Shown: positions 45,441-58,382 of the stretch, one piece after another
How positions within the stretch are numbered: the first letter of the stretch is position 1
How the letters are laid out: each line of letters opens with the position of its first letter
Source of the DNA: Hofstenia miamia
Lineage: Eukaryota; Xenacoelomorpha; Acoela
NCBI GenBank assembly: GCA_004352715.1
Contig: SCFE01000095.1
Coordinates: 949,194-1,013,193, forward strand
Length of the DNA stretch: 64,000 nt
Direction of reading: 5' to 3'
Translations under genes and position numbers: made by a program
Notes under the pieces: generated by a model
What the model saw: the letters and a program-made list of their open reading frames with translations, nothing else
The model's database searches: none
What the model was told of the DNA's origin: nothing

Positions 45441-48400
45441 TTACAAAGTGTTTGATTTCAGAAAAAAATTTGGTCCAACTTAAAAATTTTGGAAAGTAGC
45501 TTAAACAATACCTATTATATTATTTAAGCACATATTTACAAAATAATCTCAAAAAATTATAACTGGTCCTATACAAGCAAAGGCTCTTTATCACAATAAA
45601 AAATGATGATTTTGGGCTTATTTTTGTCCAAGTTACTATGTTAACACGAGCCAGGACTATGCTTCTAAATAATTAGCGAAGGGGGTTCTGAGGTAGAGTA
45701 CTGCATTTTTATGTTAAATTTTGACCAAAATTAATTTTCAACTAATAATATTCAACACCCTAAACCGCAATATAGCTTTAGCAAGGGGGCTGAGTCCCTA
45801 ATCAGATTTAACGATGTAGGCATATATTTCTTAAATCCAAGATACTTTTCTTTATCGTTGTAAACATGGAATAATTGATGCCGAAAATAAACTCTTAAAA
45901 TTTAATTTGGCAAGAGCTTGTACGCAAAGCGATTCTTTGAAGTTTTGGCCTCAAAGGACTTTATCTCTTTGAATAAATAATAAATTGTACATATTTTTAA
46001 ATTTAATATACTACTAGATAATTCATTAACTAAATCTATCACTAATATCTCCGCACTTTTAATAACGGATTCTCAAATTAATTAGATATGAATTTTTAAT
46101 TTGAAAATTTGTGAGATTAGTTTTAAATTAAAACGAAAGGTGTTTTTGAGAATTTAATGCTCTCTTTAGATTAAGTGGATAACTTTCATAACCATAATAA
46201 TTAAATTTTATATGTGCGTATAAACTCAACGAAATGATGCATTTATATTTTTTTCAAAAACACTGACTCACGTTCTAGTGCACATTTATAAAAAAACGAA
46301 CTACAAATATTTACTTTAGAATATTTTTGTTAGATTTATAACCGAGAGTGCAAATAACAATCGAACTTGCCAAGACGAAGGACAGTGAAATATTTTCTGT
46401 GTTAATTTTCCTCACAAAAACCATTTTTACATTGTTGTCTGCGAATACCTACTCTAATCATTGTTCAAATGCGCTTTATTTGATTTCATCAAATAATTGA
46501 AGAAATTAGCACTGGTCGATGACATTTTTTTGCATAGAGAGAGGGTGTACGTTATAGGTTGTATAGACGTTTTTCATTGTCTACATTTCTAAATTATACG
46601 TGCCTTTCGCTTTAGTTGTTTGAATATATAGGCAAAGACATGTATTCTTCATTCTATACAAGATTGCGCATTTTACTGCGGATAGCAGAAGAAATTGCAT
46701 ATGATGAATAATTTATAACTATGCGTATAATATATCAAAAATCAATCATCCATTGCATTAGCCACGCAAACTAATTTATTCATTAATTGTGCTGATGACC
46801 CATAAATGTGTTTTTATCAAGAAGCGTAATGTTCAATTAGAGCCTATATTCGAGGAGAGAGTTTATTGGACTGTGTTATCTCGAGGCCCTAATTTATTTC
46901 TTTGCAGCAGTTATCTTCTCCCATTATTTATTTTCCCGTAAGCGGCACATTTCCTCTTTTCAAATCTTTCTAATGTGCTTTTGGTATCTTTGCGCCATGA
47001 TGTTCTCAAGAACTTTCTACATAAGAATAATTTTATATATTATAATTATACCTTATATATAACCTTAATATTATTATAAGGTATACATTGTAATCAATGC
47101 TCATATAATTAACACTAGTACGTATTTGAGTGGATTTAATGATTTATTAAAAATGTTTCTATAAATTTTATGTTTTGTTATACAATTATTTTCGGTGTGT
47201 GCCATCACATACATCTGATTTAATTACGTCTTTCATTATTGCAGATTGTTATTTAGATTTGACAAATTTTTATGAAATAGTGATAAAATTTGAAAGGTGT
47301 GTTTCCTTTCTAGATTTTTTATCATATTTAAGTTGAATTTAAGCGGAAAAATTAAAACTCGGGAATTCACTTTCAGCATTAGCTCTGTTGTCTAGGCTTT
47401 ATTTTGCTCTGTTTATAGCACTTTTTTATGTTAATATCAATAAGGAAATTGGGCTAAATATTTCTTCAAAGTTTTTTTGTGAATCTTTCAATTACTTTTG
47501 CTGATTCATTGGGAAGGGAAGATAATATCCTATTGTTATAAGAGTTATTAACAAACTTTCGTGTTATAAAGTGACGAGAATCAACGGTTTTTGTAAAATC
47601 AATGTATTATATAAATTCCATTAAATGGTATGAGTGACCCTGAAGTTGAAACACTATCGAGCTGAAGTCATACTCTTGGCTGCATCGCTGAGTCCAAACC
47701 ATGCCCATTGTGTACTACCTGTTATATTCTCAAATGCAGATTTTTCATCGGCCTGTGATAAATTCCCTAGACGATTCTATTTTGTGTGCTAATTATTAAT
47801 TTTGCGCATTTTTTGATTGGTTAAGTAGCAGCCAATCGTAGAAATTGATATGGGCGTCTTCGCTTTTCTTGGAATTGTCTTCGTTAATTTTGTCTAAAGC
47901 TTTTTTTAAATTATTGTTAATCGTCAAAAAAATGGATTTGTGCCCATAGGATCACAATGATACAAACCACTAAACTCAAGTTTAAGGATGGCCGTTAAAG
48001 TAGCTATTCACCTGTTTTGTTTGTATTAGTCATTTATACGACAAAACGCCAAAAGCTTGTTTATATGAATTTGAATAAATAAAGTTTCGATCAATAAATT
48101 TCCCTCCAAAGACATTTTTATGAGAATGGGCGTGAAATATTAGAGGTTTTCGGAGGAAACTTTTGATGAAACGATATTAACCAATTATTGCATGGCATTT
48201 ATTAATTTTTCTGCTGAAAGTGATTAAGAGAAATATGTTATTCAGACATTCTGCATAATGTAAAAATCCACAAGATAATGCCCCGTTGAAATGTTTATTG
48301 ATAATTATGTATTATGATGTCATAACAAATTTGCAGTTATTTTAAAATTATGAAACAAACATTAACAATGTTTGATATACATATATTTACTCTATATATT

Positions 48401-49880
48401 TGTAAGTTCACTTCTCAAACGGTAACAGAAAATTTCTTATTTATACCAAATAAGTATTTTCTTTATTAAGTTAAGTCTACGCTATTTTTCCTCTTTTAAT
48501 AAATAAAAAATGACCAATGTCTTTCTTTGAGTGATATCCGATTTATATGATTCTTTCACATTTTGACTAGTGTGGCGGAAATGATTTATAATTAAATTGG
48601 AAGAATATTCTTTGTTAATAAATTAGAAATATGAGAAGAAGAAACGGTGAAATGGCGATTGTTGCTCTTGAGAGAGAAGTTATAATGTATTTAACTCTAT
48701 TTATTGCCTTTCTTTACGACAAGGTTCTTTTACACTAATTATTCCACTTGCTTGACTGAAGGCAGATTTTTATTGGACTTCTAAATCCACTGAAAATAAT
48801 TTGTTACGAGATTTAAATTCAACGAAATTGGCTGTAAATATAAAATTTAGTTTTTTAATGCAGTTCCATTTAATGCATCGCTTTATGAAAAAGAAATAAA
48901 TGAAACCACTTAACCGAATTTAAATTGAGGTCACGTATTAATAGATTCATAATTAAAATAGATTTTTACGCAATTCAATAAATAATACAATAAATATTTT
49001 CCATAATTATGATGGGTTCATTTCGCAATGTATTAATAATTTTGTACAAGATGCACTTTAGAATGCCATTTCGCCAATTGACTGTATTCTCTCCACTTTG
49101 AATTAATAATACATTTCATTTTGTGGAACACAAAATTATTTAAAATTCAAGTTGACATTTCTAGTTTTTGACATTATGATTTTCTACACACATAAAAATA
49201 TGGGTTGATCTGTAGTAAACCAAACGAGCAACATTTAAGTACTTTGTTCGGTGCAGTAAGTAAGAGGCATAGGTAATTCTATACTGTATACAATGTTTCA
49301 ATTATCAGTGATTGTTTGCTGTTATTGTCATGGGCGTTTTAATAGGGGTGATAAAGCACCTCCCAAAACCAACTTGTAGTGCAGGCTTTATTGATCTCTC
49401 AATTCGTGTCGACTTTGTGACTTTCTGAATATTTACTTAATAAAATGGCCCTATATTCATCATTTTTGTTTGCCGAATTATTGGGCATGCCATATTTCTA
49501 TGCATGGTAACCAGTTTGAATTCCACGTGTTTTGAATGAAAATTTAAAGCTAGCATTTTATTCGGAATATATTTTTTCGCATTTGTTAATGCAAATTATG
49601 AATTTGGTCAAAAACCTACTCCATCTTTTGATATTAGATTGGCGAATAGAAAAAATTGCTGTAATTGATTAAATATTTCTTTGAAAACGATTGAAAAGAA
49701 TATTTTGATGTACATTTTGACAAATTTTTACATTTAAAATGATTGACGCATTGCATATATATTCATTTCAACCACTTGTTCAACTAGCCTCCACTTAGAT
49801 TTGCAATTCAAATTTATGTTTAGCAGAAATTATTGATTTTCAACAGATTTGTCAGTATACACGTGATATATACATACATG

Positions 49881-49884
<4 letters not shown>
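45441..49884. other. Intron DNA, nothing definite
   Basis: AT-rich. A slightly GC-richer block at 46840-47000 (TCGAGGCCCTAATTTATTTC and onward) is not coding. A short inverted repeat (TATACCTTATA/TATAAGGTATA) is at 47045-47085. Confidence 0.5.

Positions 49885-49955
<71 letters not shown>
49885..49955. repeat. (TA)n microsatellite
   Basis: About 35 TA units leading directly into the 110-bp repeat. Confidence 0.95.
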
Positions 49956-49958
<3 letters not shown>

Positions 49959-50065
49959 GCGATTCCAAACATAAATCTTTGAAATTTTGCAACGTGTTGT
50001 CTCTTTAATTTACCAACCCCAATGGTAAATATATTTAAGTTCGAGTGAATGCTGAGGGAGCAATT
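49956..50065 (+). repeat. 110-bp dispersed repeat, copy B
   Basis: Perfect copy of 40062-40171. It is followed directly by the segment 50066-50235, which is related to the interior of the MITE at 51301. Confidence 0.9.
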
Positions 50066-50235
50066 AGGGCGTGCTCAATCTGAAAGCACCAAAAGATAGA
50101 GGAGAGTCTTCTTTCTCTTTTTCGCTCTAAATCCGCGCGCTGTCTTCTGACTTTGCGCACCGCACGCCTCAATGGGGTTGGAATATCTTTGCACATAAAG
50201 AAACAGTCAAAGTTTTTTGTTACCTCCAGAGGTGT
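50066..50235 (+). repeat. Relative of the 51301-51737 MITE interior
   Basis: AAAGCACC...GTGTC/GTCTTCTTTC, TCTGA(C/T)TTTGC(G/A)CAC, GCACGCCT(C/T)AAT and AAACAGT(C/T)AAA occur in the same order here and at 51395-51520, with clear divergence. Confidence 0.65.
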
Positions 50236-50256
50236 NNNNNNNNNNNNNNNNNNNNN
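50236..50256. other. Assembly gap (21 N)
   Basis: Short N run before a TA tract. Confidence 1.
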
Positions 50257-50636
50257 TATATATATATTTCAGAGGTGAAATAAGGTACTACTGGTTAGTT
50301 ATTGTGTAAGAAATTTGGCAAACGAAACAAGTATTTGTGGTGCAAATTTTTTTTACTTTTGTTTTTATAAAAATTGTATCAAAAACATTAAAATGATGAG
50401 TGCTTACTACAATAATTAATTGTTTAATGTGCATTGCGGACTTCGTAATATGGTATATTTTACTCAATGATACGTGGCGAGGGTGGCAGAGCAATGCATT
50501 TACTTTACTAATGGGACCAGGGTGGAGCAGAACAGTTAATGGACCGAAAATGCCGATCAACTATATTTATATTTGCTGCTCTTGATGAACTTAACAAAGT
50601 TAGGGTCGTCCATTTGTGTACAGAAAAGAAAACCGC

Positions 50637-50639
<3 letters not shown>

Positions 50640-50677
<38 letters not shown>
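50640..50677. repeat. (TA)n microsatellite
   Basis: TA tract of about 18 units. Confidence 0.95.
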
Positions 50678-50680
<3 letters not shown>

Positions 50681-51300
50681 GTATTGAATTATGTGTATGC
50701 TCATAGCTATTATTTTCGTCTCATAATTAGTCAATATGATGCATATTTGTGAATTCCCCTCTTAATTTTTCACCTGCGAAAGCTTTTACAAATACCTATT
50801 CCCAGATTAAAAGGACTACTTCTTGAAATAATGAAAATAATGACCTTCTAATAGGTAAAAATTCTTTTTTAACACTATAACAGCGATTACTATTTGGGAA
50901 TCCATTTACATCTGATGCTGTAAATACGAAAAGTATGGAAAGAAACAAAATTCTACACAAGATATTCAATGCTATAATCAACATAATTGGAAGCATATGT
51001 ACGTATACGTACTAGTGTTGTTGTTGAATGAATAATAAAGCAAACAAAAAATTGCTTAAATGTCATTTTGACCTATTGTCGCGTTACTAGTATTAAATTA
51101 TGTCACAGTGTAAAGTTATGTGTTTCCCTTTTCAAAAGTGTCTTTTTCAATAACAAATTGTGTCAAAGAAATTTACAAAAGTAATCAGATTGTTAGGATA
51201 GCAACTATATTTAAGTGATGGGTTTAAGAAATACCTATGTTTTGAAATTTTGCAGTAGTATAAATTGTAAATTTTTCCTTGAAAATTATCCATAAGCAAA

Positions 51301-51737
51301 TTAACCTTAAGCAGTCTAAAAATTTGTTCATATACCTGGAAAAATTTTATATGTGTTCATAACTCAAAAACTAATGAAGATGCCGCAATCAAAAAGCACC
51401 ATCCAATATAGCAGTGTCTCCTCTTTCAATTTCGTTTTTCAATCTCGATCTCTGATTTTGCACACGGCACGCCTTAATTGACATGCAAGGTGTTTTTGCA
51501 TATCAAAAAACAGTTAAATTTCGTTAGTGATCACATGGGGCTTAAAATTGTATTTACGTGCGAAAGGAATCAAATTGTCTTTAAAAATCGAGTTTTAAAT
51601 GAAAATTAGTTTATCTTTTCAAGTTCTTTAGGTACAGTAATTCAATTCCAAATTTCCTAATATGCTTGGAGAAAGTTTTTCATAAATTTGGAAAACGGTT
51701 TGTCTATTTAAATCGACACCAGACTGTCTAAGGTTAA
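51301..51737. mobile_element. piggyBac-like MITE with TTAA target duplication
   Basis: Bounded by TTAA at 51301-51304 and at 51734-51737. Inside these, the left end CCTTAAGCAGTCT pairs with the complement of AGACTGTCTAAGG at the right (CCTTAGACAGTCT). TTAA duplication plus CC-starting inverted ends is the mark of piggyBac-type elements. The 437-bp element has no coding frame, so it is non-autonomous. Its interior is related to 50066-50235. Confidence 0.75.
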
Positions 51738-53254
51738 TGACTGAAGGAAAAGTGTTTATTTCAACACTTATTAAAACAGGTATATGCATAAACTATTTAT
51801 ACCAAGGCTGTCTTTCCAATATTTATTCAAAGGTATATGAATTTAACATCATTTCCCAATTCTATTTACAATTATCAATAATATTGCAACCTTTTGATTA
51901 GATGTTCAATTGAAATTTTAAGCCTATTTCGAGACAATCAAAGGCGCATACTCTGTAGTCCAATCTGCTGTAAAAATCTAAAATTGGGTCTAAAAATACA
52001 TGTAGTATTGATACACATTGTAAGTTGCAAAAGAATAATTAATAATCTTTCGCAACAGTGTAAGGGATTTGTTTGAATTTTTTCTGGGCATTGTTGTTGA
52101 GATGCTATTAATTTCTGAATTGTTACTTGCCTACATGTAAGTGGTTTTTGAAGGCAATGAACAGATTTCTGAGTGCTTCTTAATGGACATCACTCGTTTG
52201 CTATTGTCGGAAAATTTAGCTATTGAATTTCGACATTATTTGAGTGACATTAAATTTTGCTGAAATTTGAGCGCATCTGCATTCGACTCGTACAAGCATT
52301 TCAATGATAGAACGCCATTTTTAGCTCTTTTCCTTTTTCTTCCTTTTATTCCTTTTATATTCAACCAAAAATAGAAAAGGTTCTTCGCTTTTGTTTTCAT
52401 TCACTCTTTTATAGACTCTTATAATACAAGAAATACAAGGATTGTATTTGGGTTGAAGTGTAAAAGATTTAATCCATTTCATTAGTACTTTTCAGAAGTG
52501 GTAAAGAACATCAATATAAAATAATACGTTATGTAGTTGCGCCGAAAGATTTAAACCAAAGGAGCTCAATTCTCATGTTTAAAACTAAGTGTTCAAGGAG
52601 TCAAAAACATGAACAATATCACAAATGAAGTTTACTAGGGTAAAAATTATTGATATTGCTTGCCATTATGTAAATATGTGGAAAATATAATTAAAACTGT
52701 TCATCTCACATGAGATCAAGCGTGAAATTAAAAGAACGTTTCAAAGAGACTACAACTTTGAACATGGACGTTTGTGCAACTTCAACAATAATCAGGCATT
52801 TGGTGGGATTTTAATCATTTTGATTCAACAATACCTGCGTTCCATATTTGCGGGAGGTCCATTAATTGAAATAAATAGCAATGAATTTTTATGAGGAGTA
52901 ATTAGAACAGTGTCCAGAGAATTTCACACCGAATTCTGATTTTCAAATACATGCTTACATGAGAGACTTTGCATTCAATAAATCGTTAGTAAGAATCAAA
53001 TAGTATGACCTCAGTATGGCTGTTTGGATACACAAATTCAAATTTGCAAATCCTCTCACGCACATCAGCAACCATCGTACATATGCCATCGCGTTATCAT
53101 TTCGTCCTGAATAAATATGTTAGTAAGGAAGAGTTAGGTATATGCAAAAAACATACTGTTCAATCAATGACCTACAACTTTTTATAGTTTTTACGAGTTT
53201 TAACTCTATGTTTAAATATAATTGGCTTAACTTTGTTTTGAAACGGTTGTTTAG

Positions 53255-53350
53255 ATATTTATTGGGAGAAGTTCAGAGTGGCAGTTCGCGTCGATTCAGC
53301 GGAGCCTGGTGAATATTCGGAATACGTTTCCTTTATGTTACCACAAAATG
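53255..53350 (+). CDS. Eph: Eph receptor exon: second half of second fibronectin type III domain
   Basis: The acceptor is TTGTTTAG and the donor GTAAAG at 53351, with phase 1 in and phase 1 out. 32 codons. YWEKFRVAVRVDSAEPGEYS matches the F-G strand region of FN3 (Y-x-F-x-(V/I)-R-(V/A)-x-x-x-x-G-x-(G/Y)-x-(F/Y)-S), and YVSFML corresponds to the terminal strand before the transmembrane linker. It completes the domain begun at 38891 without missing residues, so no further exon is needed in the intervening 14 kb. Confidence 0.9.
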
Positions 53351-53874
53351 GTAAAGAGATTTGTTGATTTGATATATTCTAGAATATAACAAATAACCTC
53401 GCGACATTCGACGCCGAGTAATTAACTTTCAGAAGTTCTGCAAAGCTAGTGACCTATATGGATGTATGGTATTCGATATACCTAATTATTGTAAATTACT
53501 TCGAATATAACACTGTCTTCCAAACTTAAACAATATTTGGTAAAAATTAGTGTGAAGAAAACTGTGTAGGAAAAATATGAGAAATACTTGTTAGTTTAAA
53601 AGACGAGCGGTGTGCGTGACTTATATTCTTGTTTAATTGATCGCATTTTTGCGGAATTGAGCACAATCGTCAAATTCATGTGGTACATCGCGCACAATTA
53701 ACGTACAGCGCATTTGTCATTATTATTGAATTATTTGGTTTATAAATTAAATCACGTGAATTCGCATATATTAAATAATTCTTTCCGATGGTATTTTAAA
53801 GATATATATTTTCCATACTGTTCAATACAACCTACAAACAGATGTTCTATTTTGTATCATAAAGTTTGATTTAG

Positions 53875-54045
53875 GAATTTCTATTGGCATGGATGCCAGA
53901 CAAATTGGAGTTCTTATTGGAGTTATAGTCACGATGACTCTGCTATTTGCTGTACTGTGTTTCGGTATAATGTGTCTGTATAAAAGAAAAAACCACCAAG
54001 CTGCCTGGTCGAACGTGCATTCCTTTGATCATATCGGAGTCGACG
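53875..54045 (+). CDS. Eph: Eph receptor exon: transmembrane segment and start of juxtamembrane region
   Basis: The acceptor is TTTGATTTAG and the donor GTATTT at 54046, with phase 1 in and phase 1 out. 57 codons. A hydrophobic span of about 22 residues (IGVLIGVIVTMTLLFAVLCF and following) ends in the stop-transfer sequence YKRK. Gly residues in the helix (I-G-V-L-I-G-V) resemble the small-residue dimer motif common in Eph transmembrane helices. It fixes the topology: all upstream exons are extracellular and all downstream exons cytoplasmic. Confidence 0.9.
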
Positions 54046-55995
54046 GTATTTTTTTATATTTATATAATTATGCCATTGTAGTCTACTTAAGGTCCTGGTA
54101 GTCACTCTAACCGTGTATTCGTACACTTATTAGCATACACACAGATTTTTTTGTTAAATATTTGTGCTCGATGTTGCGATGGAAAGTGACATTAAAGAGA
54201 AATCGAAGCATATTAAAAGTTTGGATTGACAGGAGAAATAATTTTGAAAATTTTGTTAGAAGGCTATTCCCAACTTTTTTAATTAAGTGTTCTGATACCT
54301 TATTGTCACGTTCACTTAGTAGTGTAGAATTAATGAGTTCCTAACTGACAGACAAAGATTTCTTCACTTTTGCACTCGAGTTACATTAATTAATTTTGCT
54401 TTGTTTGCAGTCTGACGCACCCGCATTCTGTCGCATTCATTAAAAGCTTAATTTTCTTTCGCAAATTTTTTATCTCTTGCACCACTTAATGTTACGTAAT
54501 CATAAATATAGTTATTTCATCGTGCAGTATGCTTTTTAGGGACTATACTATAGTTTTGAAATTCAATTTTTTTATATACAAATTTATTTAATAGACAGGT
54601 ATTCAAAAAATTATTTGTTTGAAATGTTCTACCTTAAGGATTTTAAAATGTTATCCAAGAAAAATTTTTACCCAAAGACATTAATGTACAATCACCACCC
54701 CTTCAGAAACTGTGCAAAAATAAACAGCACATGATTCTCTTTGTTATTAGTATACTAGTATCATGATTAGAAAATTTCAAATTTACATCAAATGTTTCTT
54801 ACTATTTCAGCTTTAACCTAGAACGTTTAAGGTCTTCATCATGAAAACAATCATATTCGTGAGATTTTTGGATCTCATTATTAATAGTAAATAGACAATG
54901 CATGCATATTGATGTTTACAGAGGTTTTATTCTTTAGATTGTGCCTTTCGTTGTATAAAAATGAGAACCTAGTCTTTAAAATTTTCTTAAGTAAGAATAA
55001 TTACCGTTCTAATATATAAATCTTGAGAATTCATTGCAAAATGAAACAAGTGATACCATGCATTTAGTCATTACCACATCTGCTCAATTTATTTTAGATT
55101 AGCAATATATTGTACTTCATGTTGTAAAATCCTTGCAAATAATTAAATGATAAAAGAATATTTTGTTATGCTTAGATAGCAACTCAAATGTGTATAAAAT
55201 ATACTTACATATTGCCAGAGATTAACACGGGCCGAATTTTTCAGGCCAGGCCTAAAGTGGACTGTCAACTATTATTTCAAGCCCGTTTTCGTCCGTGTTG
55301 GAATTTTTGTTGCCCTTTTTCGGCCCGTCAAAATTCATTGATCTATTTCAACACATTAATTTTTGGCTGTAGCATTAAGTCCAATTTCACTACAATCTCT
55401 TTCTGACTGGGCAGAAGTTGTTTGGGTGACATATATCTTCAATGCAACGTTACACAAAGTTGGATATGTGGTTCTATTGAAATTTCAAAAATTTATATTT
55501 ACAAGCTTGTTACAATTCATTTTATTCGGCCAGTTTTTTGTCCGCAATTTCGCAAATCTTTGGACTGGCGCGGCCCGTGACCATCTCTTTATATTGCTAG
55601 CAATAATAAAAGAATCGTTCGCTATTTAGTATTCAAGATCTGCTTTATAAGAAAATCATTTGTTTAATGGACAATGTGAATGAAATTAGGCAATAAGTAT
55701 AGAATAGCATTTATCTAGAAATTGTCTCAATTCTTCAATTCTAAATTGCCTTTATTTCCTCATTTGCAGAGACGTATGAATTCTGTGTACAATAATTAAT
55801 TAAATTAATGTTTTAAGATATTCCCTGTCTGTTTTTAATGGTAGATAATGTACAGAGTCTCCGATGCATTTATTGTCCTTCAGTATGTCTTTGTGATTTG
55901 CAGAATGTAACATATTGTTCTCTCCGCATGGTGCTAATGGCAAAAGTCGAAGATGATTTAAATCTGTTAAATTATAGTAAATTAGTATTATTTAG
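54046..55995. other. Eph intron with a hAT-like MITE
   Basis: Contains the MITE at 55216-55589. Otherwise AT-rich and featureless. Confidence 0.7.
55216..55589. mobile_element. hAT-like MITE with target site duplication
   Basis: The left end CAGAGATTAACACGGGCCG pairs with the complement of the right end (AAGAGATGGTCACGGGCCG). The flanks CATATTGC (55208-55215) and TATATTGC (55590-55597) form an 8-bp target duplication with one mismatch, the hallmark length for hAT. GGCC/CGGCCCG motifs recur inside both ends. It is 374 bp without a coding frame, so non-autonomous. Confidence 0.8.
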
Positions 55996-56121
55996 CCTCT
56001 CAGATGTACTCCATTCCTCCGGGTCAGGGATTCTGCGAGCCCACCTTAAACAATTCCCTTGAAATGCTGATCGCTGATTTTGTACCTGAGATCGATGAAA
56101 AGTGTTTGGAAATGAAACACG
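55996..56121 (+). CDS. Eph: Eph receptor exon: juxtamembrane region into kinase domain
   Basis: The acceptor is TATTATTTAG and the donor GTATAT at 56122, with phase 1 in and phase 1 out. 42 codons. LIADFVPEIDEKCLEM aligns to the family's V-R-E-F-A-K-E-I-D-V-S-C-V-K-I-E-E just before the glycine-rich loop. Of the two regulatory juxtamembrane tyrosines in Eph receptors (Y-I-D-P-F-T-Y-E-D-P), the first may be kept as Y in QMYSIPP (codon 56007). The second is Cys (GFCEP, codon 56034). A nearer acceptor (CTCTCAG, start 56004) would break the frame, so 55996 is chosen. Confidence 0.8.
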
Positions 56122-58382
56122 GTATATACTTGTTTACATTACATTTATACACTAATCGAATCGCTTTGGAGCCAAATGAAATTTAAGTTTTACATTTTAT
56201 GCACATTTATAAATTATATATAAATTATCTTTCATAATATTTCACATTTTTGTGCTCTTGTTCGTTTGGAACTGCAAGTTTTTTTGTGAATTTGAGAAAA
56301 TGACAATGAAATAACTTGATTAATTTTCAAGTTTAAACAGCAATTTTTAATTGAAAATTGTAATGAATTTCGTTTGGAGAATATTAAGTGGAAGTAGGAT
56401 ACATAAAATTTTTAATTAGAAATAAAATCTTTGATACAGTATTGGAGGTCGTATTACACAGGATGTGCTGGGGAGTTTGATATAATTTATTTGCAGCTAT
56501 TTAAAGATTTCATCAAACCTCGAATGCAATCTATATCATCTTCCCTCCGCAAATATGTGAAACAAGCTCACTAATATTATGTAGTTACCGATCATTTTGG
56601 GTTTGCTGAATAACCAGACTATATTTCTCGCATAATCTTATGAAGAATTAATACGTGAAAATAAGGGAATTTAAATTTATTGAATGCACACATGGGTCAA
56701 TGTAGTGTTACAGTGCGCCAGGGTGCACAAATTTAAGATTACCTATAAGTAAAGACAATAGGTGTATAGTAAAGCTTTTGCTGTGGAAAAATTCCATCAA
56801 TAACAAAAATCGTTTATACATGTTTAAGAGCTTTTTATTCACCTCATGCAACTGAAGTTCAGAAACCCACCAGCAATGTGTTTATAACTAGCGGAGTGCA
56901 AACTAGCATCAAGAGAAGGTTAAATGAAGGGTATAGTGGAAGCTTACAAAATGGGTCAAACAAACGTAACCCACATAAAAAACTGAAATCTTTTTAAACA
57001 ATTACGTTAAAGTTTCTCAAGACTTTATTCATTATTTCAATATTGAATGGAAAATATTCCTTGAACAAGAAAACATCTAAAACTGGAATTTACCCCACAA
57101 TCATTGGTTAAATTGGGTTACTGAGTGGTGTATATAACATATATAGATTACTTATATAGTAATGACTCCATCTTTCTCTTAATATTACACACCAATGATT
57201 ATGCACAATTTGCATGTTGGCGCTGAAGCGAAAATATGATTTTAATTTGTTGGAGCTTGTCACTTTTTAAAACTAGCAATAATATGAAAAACCCCTCGTT
57301 TTTCAAGCTTATTCAGTCGGAATATGCGAAATAATGCTTGTAGTTAGCAATTCATTTATCTATTAGAATATAAATGAGGTGTGTTGAGTGCAATTGTACT
57401 TACCAAACCGATATAATTAAATGAGTTCCTTTTTGGCAAATATTTCACATCTACATATAGATTGATAGAGTTTGGGCTACATTAGCGTTGATTTATTGAA
57501 AATCATAAATTTGCAATTGACTAGACCCTTACGACATCAATAACACTTGAAAGTTAATGCATAGTTTTCTCTTGTTTAAGAACCAATATTCATGTACCAT
57601 TGAAACGCATTTATTCTGATTGCTTCAAAATTACGGTAATTATTTTGATAGCTTTTTGGTGGTCTTTAGTGAGGCATTATTCAAATCACTGTCATAAATT
57701 TATCTTAGAAATGAGTTAATTATGTTAATTTTAGGTCACTAGAGACTTCTCCTGGCATGTCAACTAAAATATTTCTGTGTCTGAATTGTTTTTCCATTTA
57801 GTTTCTGCTCACGAAAATGGTTACTTGAGAGATTCAAATATTAATCCCATATAAGTAACTCGTCAAGAACTATTCTAACATAAAATACTTTAACCTTAAA
57901 TTTTATGATCTCTTTTTATTATTAGCTGTAAAATTGGTCGCTGAATCTCGTCATTTTCATTTGAGTTAAAGTGCAAGTGATTTCCAGTATATTTTTTTTA
58001 CAAGTAAGAGGCTTATCGTCAATGAAACGTCGATTACTTTCGATGCATTAAAGTCTATTATATATATATATTTCGTTGTGCCCTAATCTGATAATAGCAC
58101 AATGCATTATCACATTTACATCTTAGAAACTTTTTAAACAATTACAAACAATACTCTTTGTTTATTAGTGCACTATATTCGTCTGGAATAATGTGATACG
58201 AAATTATCACATAAAAATTTTAATGCATTTTTTTATTATACCTATTAGAACGCAGAAGTATATAGAACCATTTTAATAAAGATTTTTGATATCAGGAAAA
58301 TTTATATAAATGAGGAGGCTATTTAGAAAGTGGTCTTAGGCACTGACGCCATTCTATGTTATGTCCTGAGCAATTTGTTTAG
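56122..58382. other. Eph intron (about 2.3 kb)
   Basis: AT-rich, with a short TA tract at 58059-58071. No exon or element was recognised. Confidence 0.7.

Larger units (their letters stand above)
39056..53254. other. Large Eph intron (about 14.2 kb)
   Basis: It contains four gaps or gap-associated TA tracts, two hAT-like MITEs, a pair of long diverged direct repeats, a 110-bp repeat pair, a piggyBac-like MITE and a candidate nested minus-strand gene (42898-43950). No further Eph exon is needed here, because the flanking exons join in phase and complete one FN3 domain. Between 45.5 and 49.8 kb I see nothing definite. Confidence 0.7.
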
